Source: Nannochloris sp. 'desiccata'
Taxonomy: Eukaryota > Chlorophyta > Trebouxiophyceae > Chlorellales > Chlorellaceae
Direction of reading: 5' to 3'
NCBI GenBank assembly: GCA_019044685.2
Contig: JAGTXX020000009.1
Coordinates: forward strand, 1,798,001 to 1,862,000
DNA: 64,000 nt
Part shown: in pieces, positions 22,896 through 33,685 of the stretch
Layout: each line of letters begins with the position of its first letter
How positions within the stretch are numbered: position 1 is the first letter of the stretch
Notes under the pieces: generated by a model
The model's database searches: none
The model's input: the letters and a program-made list of their open reading frames with translations, nothing else
Told to the model about the DNA's origin: nothing
Position numbers and translations under genes: made by a program

Positions 22896-24090
22896 ATGAC
22901 TCGCTCTTACCTCCTGCTGTTGACACTTGCATTGTGCGCTGCCACCATCGCCCACGGTAAAAATATATATATATATATGATTTCTCTGTCTATCTGCTAC
23001 TTGTTCCCAATGCTGGCATCCTTTCACTCGCTGATGCATGTTTGCATGTTATTAATATGCATGTCTATCACTCATTTCGCTGTCGTGCTAATGGGCGCGC
23101 TCGTCACACCGTTCCTAACACGTCTTCTAACTTTATCACTCCCCTTTCCCCAACAGGACGTGAGCTGAAAGGCTTTAAGGTGACCATCCGCAACGACCCT
23201 ACCTCCCCTATTTTCCGGTCATCTACCTCTGGTGGTATCAGTATCGCAGGAAAGGGCATTGACATCGCCAATGCAAGAACCATCACCCCTGTGAAGAATG
23301 TGGACAAGGACACAGGAGAAGTAGAAACCACTTATGTGCGTTGCAAAATATTTCTTATTAATATTTTTTGTTTTTGTTTTTTGGGGGGGAGCTATTTTAC
23401 ACTTTTCCTTATACATTTCTAGAAAGAACGTAATGAAATATACATATTTACTTCTATGATTTACCCTCCCCACTGCTACAGATCAAAGCTGAAGGCTCTG
23501 CCCTCGCTGTCGGCAAATTGGCTGATGCTGACGTCAGCATTGTAACTGAAGAATTCGAAGAAAACGGAGATTTAATCACCACCGTCGATACTTCCGCGAC
23601 TGGTTTCTTAGGCAAACCTAAACTGAGCGCTGTTGATGCCTCTATTGAACAGAAAGAAGTAGCCGCTGGGTTCTTTGCTGGACCTGATGTGACAGTTGTC
23701 GCTGAGTCGAGAGCTGACGTCGAGGCTAGTCAAGTGGAAAAGAAAGCCAATTCTGGCGTGGAAATCTCTGCTAGGGTAAGTCTCTGTGACATGTATAAAG
23801 AAGCAAATTTCATTTTGCAGTGGTATTATAAGCAAAATATTCTAAAATTTGAATATAATAGAGAATTTTTCTTCTTTTTTTCTCTACAGACCAATGCCGA
23901 TGTCGACACCGAAGAGTTGACTGCCTCTGCTCAACAGGGCACCACCGTCGGTGATTTTGCTACCGGTATCAACAACCCTATTCCCAACAGTGTCCAGAAT
24001 CAAGAGACCTTTGGACAAGTCACTGCTATTGATGAAAATGGAAATATCGTGTTTCAAGATGAGACTACCGAACCCCAGGAACAGCCTTGA
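22896..24090 (+). CDS. Secreted protein of unknown function, four exons
   Basis: Exons 22896-22956, 23157-23335, 23482-23775 and 23890-24090 give 244 aa. Exon 1 encodes a clean signal peptide (MTRSYLLLLTLALCAATIAHG), and the first intron falls near the predicted cleavage site. The mature part is acidic, Val/Ala/Asp-rich, has no Cys, and contains alternating Val patterns (DADVSIVTEEFEENGDLITT, GPDVTVVAESRADVEASQVE) suggestive of beta strands. I recognise no family. The third intron is 114 bp, divisible by three, and has no in-frame stop, so retention would insert 38 residues without breaking the frame. Cell-wall or extracellular function is a guess. Confidence 0.75.
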
Positions 24091-24457
24091 GCTCAAGAAA
24101 ACTCTCTCCATATTTCGTTTTTGATTTGTTCATTTAGTCCTCGTAACCATTGAAAGAATCGTATACATCGTTCGTGAACCGTTGAATGTATACTTTGAAA
24201 GAGTACAGTAAAGTACCTAATAATTAATAATAATTATAATGAAGTTCATCTTATACGCACCCTTGCCCATTCTCACTTGACTCGGCTTTCCTTTGAATAT
24301 CTCGTAGGGTTGTATTGATTGTAAATATTGATTTATTGATTCATTTTATTATCAAACCTAGATGGCACGGTGTAGTGGAGTATAACTCATAATAGAGAAC
24401 CACATTATCTTAACTGAAAATCATTGAATAGATATAGATATATCATAAAATAATATA
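24091..24457. other. Convergent 3' intergenic region
   Basis: A 367 bp A+T-rich gap between convergent genes. No gene seen. Confidence 0.35.
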
Positions 24458-26485
24458 TTAATACCGCTGCGCTGGCGCACCACCGCTCCTTCCTCCTATT
24501 GAATAAAACGTTCCCGGAGCCTCAGCTGCCAACTGCTTACTCCATCTCCTCAGTTTTTCCGTCGCCTCAATCTGATCGATCGGTCTAAACGCTTCAATCT
24601 CTTCGATGGAACAGCCGGCATCGTGTGCTTGTCTTGCAGGGACGACATGTGCCCACCAGAATTCCGCTAGAATTTCAAACGCAGCAGCCCAATATTCTTC
24701 ATTTCGTTTTACTTGAAAACTGGCACTCCCATGAAATTGCGTCCATATGTATAAAGAACACCATTGTCGATCGAATATGTCCATGAGACCTTGTAATTGA
24801 GGCATGTAGTACCAGATGGCACGTTGGGGTGGTACCGCTACTTCAGGATGGCCTTTATTATAAGGGCATTTAATTTCTAATATACCCGGGCCTTGTCCTA
24901 GTGACGAGATAGAACTACTCGTAGATACACCGCCGTTTACAATGAGACCCCTACTGCTCGTAGTACCACTAGAATTCGTACTTCCGGCATCAAAAATTTC
25001 TAAACCTTGTACTAGACCATCTGGAGAGGCACCCAGCCACCCATGTGGGGGATCGTCATGTTTCACACGAAACATACAGCTTTCTACTCGTTGACCAGTC
25101 AACGCTTCGTACTGTTGTAGTGCCTCTGGTTCCATTCTTGTTCCCCAAGAGGTGGCGTCATTACCTGCAAACGGCGCCTTCAGACCAACTTTTTCTTCCC
25201 ATAAAGAGTCCCTATCACCAGGAAAAAAACCCAGGGCTTTTGAAAACGCCGAGGCAGTCAGACGGCGTTCACGCAGTGACCGCCATTGGGAAGTACGTTG
25301 CTCCCCGTTACTAAAATCAGAAAATTGTGACGAGGACGCAGCGTGTTGGATGGCTGCCGCTTGAGCAAATGATTCACGGAATGCTACTGTAGAGGCTTTG
25401 ACACGCCTATTATTCATCATAACATACCCATCGCCAAGATCGGTGGCAACTTTCTCGGTCGCTTCAGTACGTTCAGGACTACTCGTACCTGCGTTGATAC
25501 TGGCAGGGAAGGCATCCTGGGTGGGAGCGGCAGCTGTTGTGGATGATGTAGCAGTCTCTTCTGCATGGGCTTCTGCTGCCTCTGCATCTATATCAGCAGC
25601 ACCTACACTACTATTAACATTATTCATAGTATCAATTTTCGATCTATCAATCTGCTTCGGTTGGGTTTGTAGCTCATGGCTTAATTTTGTCAACATCCCC
25701 GTCATCTCCTCGACAGCTGCTTGTCTCTCCCTTGGTCCACCCAGCAGGGCTTCATATCCAGCTACATACCGTATGCTCAATTCTTCACATTGTTGTGCCA
25801 AATTACCATGCCCTGCTGCCGCCAAATCTGAGCTCAGCACGCGCAGCGTGTTGGCCATCCATTCTGTGAAATATTCACCACTTTTACCTTGAAAATTGAC
25901 ATAACCTGCTTTCGATTCATAGGCTAGTACTTGGAGAGTTTTTGTAATCGAAGCTTGTAGAGGGCTTGAGGAAGGCAATTGCGGTGCTGATGCTGGAGGA
26001 GTGCTCCTCGCAGCACTAGAGGGTCTCTCGCCTCGTTTATTTTCTCTGATGTGGCGTTGTGTTTCAGGAGGAAAGTGGCTTAATGACGTCCTAGGTACGT
26101 TCCAGCTTTCTGTTATTGTATTATAAGCGTATTTTTGGTTATCCCTCTTCTTCTGTTCGTGGCGGGAATGGGGGGTGCTGCCTTCTTGATGTCCTTGGTG
26201 CTGCTGGGAGCTTGAGGCAAAGGTAGTTTGAGAGCGGCTGTGGGCGTGGGAAGTTGTTCCAGGATTGAAAAGGTTCGGCGTGGTGCCGTTGCTGCCCCGT
26301 GCAGTTCTAGAGTTACTCAATGGAGCACTGAAACGAATATTCAACATCTGTAAGACAAAATTAGACCCAAAAGGTTAGGGGTTTAGGTAAGAAGAAGATT
26401 AGTTGTGGTCAATAAGAATAGTTATAAGACTAACTTCGAACACGTCTTGTTGGAAGCGAAGACGACTGATCAGAGATCGACGCAT
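24458..26485 (-). CDS. Organelle-type YqaJ/lambda-exonuclease-family nuclease
   Basis: Exon 1 (26485-26435, 17 codons) joins exon 26347-24458 in phase 0 across an 87 bp intron, giving 646 aa. The spliced N-terminus, MRRSLISRLRFQQDVFE followed by MLNIRFSAPLSNSRTARG, is Arg/Ser-rich and free of acidic stretches, like a mitochondrial or dual-organelle presequence. After about 320 residues of Ser/Thr/Ala-rich linker, a YqaJ nuclease domain spans about 365-600. Metal-binding residues fall in WLGASPDGLV (Asp) and ILEIKCPYNKGHP (Glu-x-Lys), the PD-(D/E)XK core, with RRLTASAFSKALG in front. This family digests duplex ends for single-strand annealing recombination in phages and also occurs in algae and plants. 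Role in organelle DNA recombination is inferred. Confidence 0.85.
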
Positions 26486-26912
26486 AAAATGGGAGCCGCG
26501 GTGACCTTGAACGAAATCTTTGAATAAAAAGGAAGGTGCCAATCGAATTTGAAACTGGAAGTATTATTAATTGTCCAATTCTGTCTTAGCCGTATGGTTG
26601 AATCCTTCAAGAGTTACTCCTATTTTTTTAGAACGTGAAACCAGCAATTAACTTTTGTAACGAGCAAGGTGTAGAGGCTTGCTCTTCTGCTTGAGCTGAA
26701 GTGCATTTTGTTTAGATAACTTTTCGGGATATTTGATTCACGATTGTCGTCCTCCCAAGCGCATTTTTGTATTATTCGATTTTAATGAATCCGATATTTA
26801 GTAAAGCTGCGCATATAGACTTTCAGCCTTACTAGCTGCTATTAATTAAACATAAATGCCTTTGGTCAGTTTGCCCACTGAACAGCTCAGTTTGCTTAGC
26901 GTATACTCGAAA
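26486..26912. promoter_or_regulatory. Divergent region, YqaJ nuclease / FtsHi
   Basis: A 427 bp gap between the proposed start codons. A+T-rich with no gene-like frame. The FtsHi first exon is tentative, so its right border is uncertain. Confidence 0.35.
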
Positions 26913-29518
26913 ATGGAGCATTTAAATATAAATAGAACCTATTTTGTACGTGAAATTATAATCTGAGTTTGTCTGTATATATATTTTATCAAATCATTCA
27001 TTCATCACCTATGAATTAACACGGTTTATATCCCTCTTTGCAGCCATCAAGGCTGATATCTATCACCTTAGGATCTTCGCTATCAACTTCTAGCCGGCGA
27101 GGTGCTCTGCAGCTGCGTTCTAGGCCTGCATTTCGACCTTACGCTTCTGGCGGCAGCAGCAACAGCCCTGGAGGAGAGCCCACCATAAGCACTCCGCCTA
27201 CTGCCTCAAAGAATCAAAAAGCCGCCTCTTCACAACAGCAACACGAACAAGGCACGAAACAGTATCTCTACGAATCTACATACGGTCTCCCTGTCGTTCG
27301 CAAGCAGCTCAACTACTCTCAGCTTCTTCGAGCAGTCCGAGAGGAGCAGGTAGACGAGATATTATTCTTTTCTACCCGAGGCGCTGTTGCATTAGAAGGC
27401 CCGTGTGTAGTTTCATTACGTGATGGTTCTACTGCACAGTCTATTGTACCGCCTCATGACCCTCGCTTAGGCTATGCCATGGAAACCCATGGAGTGAAAG
27501 GCTGTCGCCTCCCTGTAGCACCTACTATTGCTGAACTGACCCCTCCAAAACCTATGGCTGCATCTGTCACTGGCTTTGTTACCAATGTGCTTCCATATTT
27601 GGCAGTAGCTGCTGTGTATGCGGCTACCTCATATGTCAAATGGAAGAAAGGAGATGCCGAGGATCGAGTGAAAATTAAAAAGAAAGAAGACGAAGAGAAA
27701 CGTCGTCGTGATGAAGAAGACCGTGCAGATAGATTCCTAGTAGATGCAGAGATATTAGCTGGTCAAGGGTGGACTGTAGATGCAATTTTAGAAAAGATGA
27801 TAAAAGCGGGAGTCAAACTTGAACGGGATCAAGTCGAAGCTGTCGTAGCCAACGTAGAAGCTGGTCCTGAAGTTCGTGGACCGAAATTCAATCAGGATTC
27901 TGCACAGCAATTAGCTGATGAAGCTGCATTCCGTGAGAAGATGAGAGAATCTCAGGCTGAGACGGATCCCAATGCCCAAGCCGAAGAATTTAGAAGAATG
28001 AAAACTGTACGGATTCAAAAAGCACAAGATCCTGAAAAAGTACGAAAGTTAAAAGAAGCACAACGACAACTTAAAGGTGTCAAGTTGCAATATACAGAGG
28101 CCAAGGAATCTGTTTTCTTTGATGATGTTGCCGGGATTGGTGATGCAAAAGTTGAATTACAGGAAGTCGTTGATTTCTTCCGAAAACCTGAAAGATTCCG
28201 TGCCTCTGGATCGCGCATTCCACGTGGTGTCCTGCTCTGCGGTCCTCCTGGTACTGGTAAGACGTTGCTGGCGAGAGCGGTGGCTGGAGAGGCCGGTGTT
28301 TCTTTCCTTTCCCTCAATGCTTCTGAATTTGTTGAGATGTTTGTCGGTGTTGGTGCGTCTCGTGTACGTGATTTATTCTCTACTGCACGATCTATGTCTC
28401 CTGCTATTATTTTTATTGACGAGATTGATTCAGTTGGCCGTATTCGTGGTGGTGCCAAGGGTAATGATGAGCGGGATCAGACATTGAATCAAATGCTTTC
28501 TGAAATGGATGGGTTCGATTCGGATTCGCAAGTTATTGTCATGGCAGCTACTAATAGAAAGGATATTCTTGATCCTGCGTTGATTCGACCAGGTCGTTTT
28601 GATCGCTCAGTTTTCGTACCGTTACCAGATTATAACGGTCGTATTGAAATTCTCAAAGTGCATTTATCTACGCGTGCGCACGATCCTGACATCGATCTCC
28701 ACGAAATTGCATTTGAAACGAGACAATATAGCGGTGCGCAGCTTGCCAATTTAGTCAATTTGGCTGCAACTGTAGCAGGTCAAGCAGGAAGAGATGAAAT
28801 CTTCACTGACGATATAATGAAGGCTTTAGAAAATGAGCGTCTTGGACCTGTACGTACCAAATACGGTATTGAAGCACGTCGGAGACTTGCAGTAATGGAA
28901 GCCGCTACTTCTTTACTCTGCACGTTGCTCCCAGCCATTGAACCTGTGATCTCAGTCACAATCCAACCTCGAGAAAAATTCCCTATTGGTCAAACTGTGG
29001 TCAAAGCTAACGAAGGTCGTGAATTGACCCAGGCTTTTACTTCCAGGTACCTCAAAGAACAATTACTCACGGTTTTAGCAGGGCGTGCAGCTGAAGAGCT
29101 CATTTTTGGACCAGATGAGCTTACTACGATGCAACAAAGAAGGTTGGTCCTCGCTCGTAGGATAGCCACAAGGCTTGTCGTATCTTCTGCCATGGATACT
29201 GCTCCAGAGATTGGACCACGTACGTTGTCGTTACCTAGAATTCAAGGAAGTAGATCATTAATGCAGCTGGTGCCAAGATTCACGCCTCCTGAACTGCAGG
29301 CAGCTGCCAATTCTCGAATGCAAGAGCTGCTAGCTGCTTCGTATGAAGAGAGCAAGGCTATGCTGCAGAGGAATAAGCCGGCGTTGGAGAGACTGGCTGA
29401 AGCGTTGCTCGAAAAGGATACGTTGACTGGGGATGAGGTTCGAAAGATTGTAGAAGAAAGTGGAGCGAAAGTTGATTTGGAAATTAGAACTGCAGAGAAG
29501 GAAGCAACATTTTTGTAG
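26913..29518 (+). CDS. FtsHi: plastid FtsH-like AAA protein lacking the protease HEXXH
   Basis: The main exon begins at 27044 after a TTTGCAG acceptor and runs to 29518. The best upstream exon is 26913-26945 (11 codons, GTACGT donor, phase 0), but this first exon is tentative; the ORF has no good internal ATG near its start. About 835 aa. A Ser/Arg/Ala-rich targeting region is followed by a transmembrane helix ([17 protein letters not shown]), a charged coiled coil, and a full AAA module: Walker [21 protein letters not shown], Walker [13 protein letters not shown] and SRH with [20 protein letters not shown]. At 28894-28908 the zinc-site HEXXH is replaced by MEAAT, so it cannot be an active metalloprotease. 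Plant FtsHi proteins build the inner-envelope import motor; a similar role is inferred. Confidence 0.85.
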
Positions 29519-29736
29519 AAAAAGAAGAAAAGAAGATGACGTCGGTAAAGCAACGCTACGAATTTGTTGTTTTATTTAGCTACGTTTTCTCAAACTGCGT
29601 TTCTAAATTGAAGTTCTAGTTTTACACATTGTTCTTTGTAAGATCTCAAGTGTAATTCCAGTCATTGCTATTAGTATCAATTTAAGTAACACTTCAAATT
29701 AAATCTGAAAAATTTCCCGCCGTAAATTCTCCCTTC

Positions 29737-30411
29737 TTACCCTTCAACCAATTTGACTCTACTCCCTATCGCATTCTGTTTCACACTCAATAACTGTACA
29801 TCAATAGTCAACGTCGCATTCGGTGGTATTTCACCAACCCCTTTATCTCCATATGCTAGACTGGGAGGCACAAGCAAGCGCCTCTGCCCACCGACACGCA
29901 TGCCCCTGACCCCAAGATCCAGTCCTTTTAAAGTGCCTCCCTGGCTTTCTTTTGCACCCACGTCAAAGCCAAATGGTGTTCCTCCTGTTACGCCTTGCCC
30001 CTGGCGAGTGGTGATGAAGGTAACACCCTTCCATTTGCAGTCAAAGTGGACCGCAATGCGTTCGCCGGGTTTGGCTTCAAGGCCATCGCCTGTGATCACA
30101 TCGAAATATTTAAGGCCTTCTGGACCTTCTTTGAATGCTTCTATTGGGATTATGGTCTTGCGTTTGCTGGTCAGATCTTTTTTGAAGCCTGGTGGAAGAG
30201 CGGACGCCGGTTGGGCGGTGGTCAGTGTGGCAAGGCCAAGGCAGAGGCTGCCTAGGAGCTGGCGACGGGAATTGTCGTTCCTTATTAATATTGCACTGTC
30301 CTCATTCATATTGATGCAATAGATGGCAGTGTACGCTCTCTTTTGCGAGCGATTCTGTTGTTTGTGAAAAACAAAACAATTTGTGTGACTAATCACACGT
30401 TGCGACAGCAT
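29737..30411 (-). CDS. Thylakoid-lumen FKBP-type peptidyl-prolyl isomerase
   Basis: Single exon, 224 aa. The N-terminus combines a basic transit peptide with a twin-arginine lumen signal (SRRQLLGSLCLGLATLTTAQ, ending in the cleavage site ASA), so the mature protein reaches the thylakoid lumen by the Tat pathway. The mature part is one FKBP domain: GLKYFDVITGDGLEAKPGER, HFDCKWKGVTF, GLDLGVRGMRVGGQRRLLVP, LAYGDKGVGEIPPNATLTID. Conserved pocket residues such as the VGG/RRL and LAYG segments are present. Role: prolyl isomerisation or chaperoning during assembly of photosynthetic complexes. Start is the ATG at 30411; Met35 lacks the transit part. Confidence 0.92.
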   Translation of the reverse strand: MLSQRVISHTNCFVFHKQQNRSQKRAYTAIYCINMNEDSAILIRNDNSRRQLLGSLCLGLATLTTAQPASALPPGFKKDLTSKRKTIIPIEAFKEGPEGLKYFDVITGDGLEAKPGERIAVHFDCKWKGVTFITTRQGQGVTGGTPFGFDVGAKESQGGTLKGLDLGVRGMRVGGQRRLLVPPSLAYGDKGVGEIPPNATLTIDVQLLSVKQNAIGSRVKLVEG

Positions 30412-30592
30412 CGTGGCACTGTACGCAGCACTGATGAAGTGTGTTAGTTTTTTATATGGAAAACACTATACTGATGACGAAATTTCTGAGCAAAACTGAA
30501 ACTTATCCACGTTTGAATAATTATTTGATTTTCTTCCGAGAGCTTAAAGTCTCCAACACCTAGATTGGGATCAATTGAGTTGTTTTTAAAAT

Positions 30593-30908
30593 ATGCAGCA
30601 GCAAGGCCCGCAGACCTGGAAGAAGTGGGCGAGCGTAGGAATTATTGTATGGGCAGTGGGGCTACAGGCAAGGCATTTGATCACATGTCTTTAATTTCAA
30701 AGTGTGCTTTATTCACCTTTATCGCCATCAAGTGAACATGACATTATACACACCAAATCTATTGCAGGTCCAAATGATGTATTTGAAGCGCACGCCCGAG
30801 TTCAAAGCAAAATTCCCAGAAATTGCTGCCGCCACTGATACCACTAAAGACGAAGAAGACCAAGAAAATTCATTCAGTATCAGATTTAAACCCCCTAGCA
30901 GCTCATAG
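30593..30908 (+). CDS. Single-TM microprotein with a probable GC-AG intron
   Basis: Exons 30593-30667 and 30768-30908 give 71 aa. Exon 1 ends at CTACAG, followed by GCAAGG, a rare GC donor with an otherwise good consensus; exon 2 follows a TTGCAG acceptor, in phase 0. The join produces one continuous membrane helix (WASVGIIVWAVGLQVQMMYL) followed by a basic then acidic soluble tail (KRTPEFKAKFPEIAAATD). A GT donor at 30646 would also keep frame but would shorten the helix to about 13 residues. Small one-helix proteins with a KRTPEF-like basic border occur in mitochondrial membranes, but I cannot assign a family. Only 181 bp separate it from the divergent FKBP. Confidence 0.65.
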
Positions 30909-30950
30909 AAAATATTACACTAATACATATAATCCGACAGGAGCAAGGTA

Positions 30951-31457
30951 ATGGGACTCCTAATCGATCATTATGAGGTCTTAGGTGTCCCGCCCACTGC
31001 CTCATTTGATGAAATTAAAGCCGCCTTTCGCCAAGCTGCCCTCCGTCTGCACCCCGATAAGATCAGCAATGGCAATGAAACTGATGCATTTCTAAAAATA
31101 CAGCAAGCATGGGATGTTCTCGGCACCTCTGAATCTAGAGCTGTGTATGATCTACAAAAAGCTGCGGCAGAAGCCAGAGCAGCGGTGCACATTACAGACT
31201 CCATCCTAGCTGAAAATATGGAGTCTGGTACGACAGAGAATGGAGAAGCGATGCTATACTGCCCTTGTCGATGTGGTGGCACGTATGCGGTACTAGAAGA
31301 GGAGCTATGTAGTCATCCGCACGATAATCTTTCAGCAGATGGTGATAGTGATCAGGACGGTGGCGGTGAGATTGAAAAGAATAAAATTAGTGATGTTATA
31401 GTGCCATGTTCAACATGCTCTCTTCATATTTTAGTAGTTCTACAAAACCCCAAATAA
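30951..31457 (+). CDS. DPH4: DPH4 / DNAJC24 diphthamide biosynthesis J-protein
   Basis: Single exon, 168 aa, close to the human protein length. An N-terminal J domain (residues 5-70) has DHYEVLGVPPTASFDEIKAA and the essential HPD in LRLHPDKISNG. The C-terminal CSL/DPH-type zinc finger has the four expected cysteines in CPCRCGGTY and VPCSTCSLHILV. DPH4 supplies electrons or iron and chaperoning to the Dph1-Dph2 enzyme in the first step of diphthamide formation on elongation factor 2, in the cytosol. It lies 42 bp downstream of the preceding microprotein on the same strand, unusually close for this window. TGTAA at 31479-31483. Confidence 0.93.
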   Translation: MGLLIDHYEVLGVPPTASFDEIKAAFRQAALRLHPDKISNGNETDAFLKIQQAWDVLGTSESRAVYDLQKAAAEARAAVHITDSILAENMESGTTENGEAMLYCPCRCGGTYAVLEEELCSHPHDNLSADGDSDQDGGGEIEKNKISDVIVPCSTCSLHILVVLQNPK

Positions 31458-31674
31458 TCTATTTTCCTCCTAAAAACCTGTAAACTACAATGTTTTGCCT
31501 TTCCATACATGCTTTCTAACTAACTCAGCGTCTTATATACATATATTGACTTTACAAATTCGTTTTCTTCTTTCTATTTCTACATAATAAGTAATAGTAA
31601 TTCAGTCAAATGGTAATTTGCAATATAATCAAGGCCACAACAAAGAAACACAATTATTTAACCATCCTCTCTAT

Positions 31675-33152
31675 CTATCTGACGTTGATAGGTCTCGTTG
31701 CTGTCGCCGGAGTCACTGCAGGTGGCGCCGGTGCTTCAGCCACTGCATTCTCCATATCGTCATGATACATAGACACCGCTTCACGCAAACCATGATACTG
31801 TCCAAGTACATAATTAACACTGGCTTCATGTGCGCCCCTCATTTCGGCGATTCGATCCCGTAAGGCTCTGATCATCGCCTCATTTTCAGCAAGTTTTGCC
31901 AAAGCAGCTGCATTTTCTGCTGTGATTGCTTCTTTACTACGAAGCTGTTCTTCTACACGCCCTTCCGCTGCCTGACGTTTGACTTCACATTGTGTACGGA
32001 CACGTTCGATTCGTTCCACAAGAGCAGCTTGTTGACGTTTCAAATGTTGGTGCTGAGTTGCCAATTGAATTGCTTCATGCTCGCTGGCTGCAACCTGGGC
32101 TCGTAAGCTTTTAACTTTCTTTGAAATTTCCTTCTTCCTTCCGATTTCTAATTCAGCGTCCTCCATCATACCTACAGCTTTCACGACATCACGTTCCACC
32201 TTTGAGACAACTTCTAAGCGAGAGGCAAGATCACGAGAACGGCGGTCTGCATCCACCAGTGCTATGCGTTCTCTCTCTACAGCTGTGGCGATTTCTTCGA
32301 GCAAGGCTTGAATTTTCTGAGGAGATTGGACAATTTGTGCACGGAGATCTTCTCCTGTACCACGAGCTTGACTGAGTTTATATCGCAATTGACTAGCCTC
32401 ATCAGTCAAAGTATTGCCCTGCTGTTTCAGGGAGCGAACTTCACCTGCCAGAGCAGCTTGCTTTCTATTTAAAGTTTGGTTTTCAGCATAGATTGTCTGG
32501 GCCTCAGCTTCGATACGAGCCGCTTCAGGTAATTCTGCAGCTTGAGATTCCTTCAAGGCTGCGAGCTCTGCTTGTAGGGCTGCATGTTCAGACTCGAGCG
32601 TCTCCTTGGTGGTTAGCAAAGTTTCAAAGCTTTCTTGGAGTTCGGTGTAGGCAGTGAGCTTCTCCTCGCGGAACTTGGCGAAATTGATGATTGCAGAGAG
32701 ATTGCGGCGTAAACGCTGAGGCTCAGGTTTGTAGAGATCGCGGAAAGAAAAGTCTTTGACACCGCTGGCTGTTAAGAGTTTAGATAATGCTTTGTGGAAG
32801 GCCAAGACTGGGATGGATTCATCGTGCAGCTCAGGAAATTCCAGAGCATCAATTGCAGAGAATACAGGTTGCTGCATCTCCTCCCTGTGAAATTTAGATA
32901 AATAAAGGGAAGAAGTGAATGAATGAATTTCTGGAAATTCCAAGCAATAAGATCTGAGAGTTCAGTTCCATAAGCTCTACAATATACCTACCTTGTAATC
33001 CCTACTAAAGCTGTGACAAGGTTCTCATAAATAGGATGGACTAGCTCAAAGGTGGGCTTGCTCAACTGCTCGACAGAATATGTCATGCCAAGCTCGTTGA
33101 GGCATTGTGCGACCTCCCTGTCCGTCAGGATGGGGAAGCTGTAATGAGACAT
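31675..33152 (-). CDS. NUF2: Kinetochore protein NUF2
   Basis: Exons 33152-32992 and 32884-31675 (intron 107 bp, codon split 2+1) give 456 aa, the usual NUF2 size. The N-terminal calponin-homology domain starts with MSHYSFPILTDREVAQCLNE and continues through FSFRDLYKPEPQRLRRNLSA and IINFAKFREEKLTAYTELQE, the best-known NUF2 signatures. Residues about 140-430 form continuous coiled coil rich in Glu, Gln, Lys and Ala. NUF2 pairs with NDC80/HEC1 in the NDC80 complex that attaches kinetochores to microtubules in mitosis. Exon 1 alone is too short to stand out, but it completes the CH domain, which supports the splice. Confidence 0.95.
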
Positions 33153-33685
33153 GGATCCAAAAATTTACTTATATTTTTATGCAGCGTTTGGGTGCTTGTT
33201 AAACGTATATAAGACAGAACGCTCCAAAGCAAGATTTTCGGTTGCAATTATTAGTGTCGAGTAAAGATAACTGCTGATTGTTTCGCCGCAATATTTGAAT
33301 ACAGTTAATATTTTGCAATGCTCAGAAATTAATAAAAGAATGCAGCAAATGGAAACAGCTCTCTTCTGTTCAAAAGAAAAACAGAGCGCCGCGGTTGAAC
33401 TGGGCAGGGAGAGGTGACAGCAGCAGAGAGGTATACATAGCCAGAAGAGGCAATTCGATGACTTCAAGGTAGACCTCCTAGGCTATAAACAAGTCTGACA
33501 GCGCCAGAGTTCTCATTTGATGCAGTAATAAGCAATGCGTTTTTTCTGCCGCCACACCAAGCACAGATCTGTCTCTTAAAGAGCCTGCTGTCGCCCTTTA
33601 TTTTGCATAAATTTTAGAGAACATATTTCATTTTATTATTCTATATTCCCGCATCTATTTACGTTAACCCTCCAGACAAGCAGCT
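33153..33685. promoter_or_regulatory. Divergent region, NUF2 / Dbp7-like helicase
   Basis: A 533 bp gap between divergent start codons; a 96-codon minus-strand frame in it has no family resemblance and is probably chance. Nothing else seen. Confidence 0.35.

Noticed and set aside
25398..25892. 164-codon plus-strand open frame
   Set aside because: Lies opposite the YqaJ nuclease coding region, with no start context or family resemblance. Shadow of the real gene.
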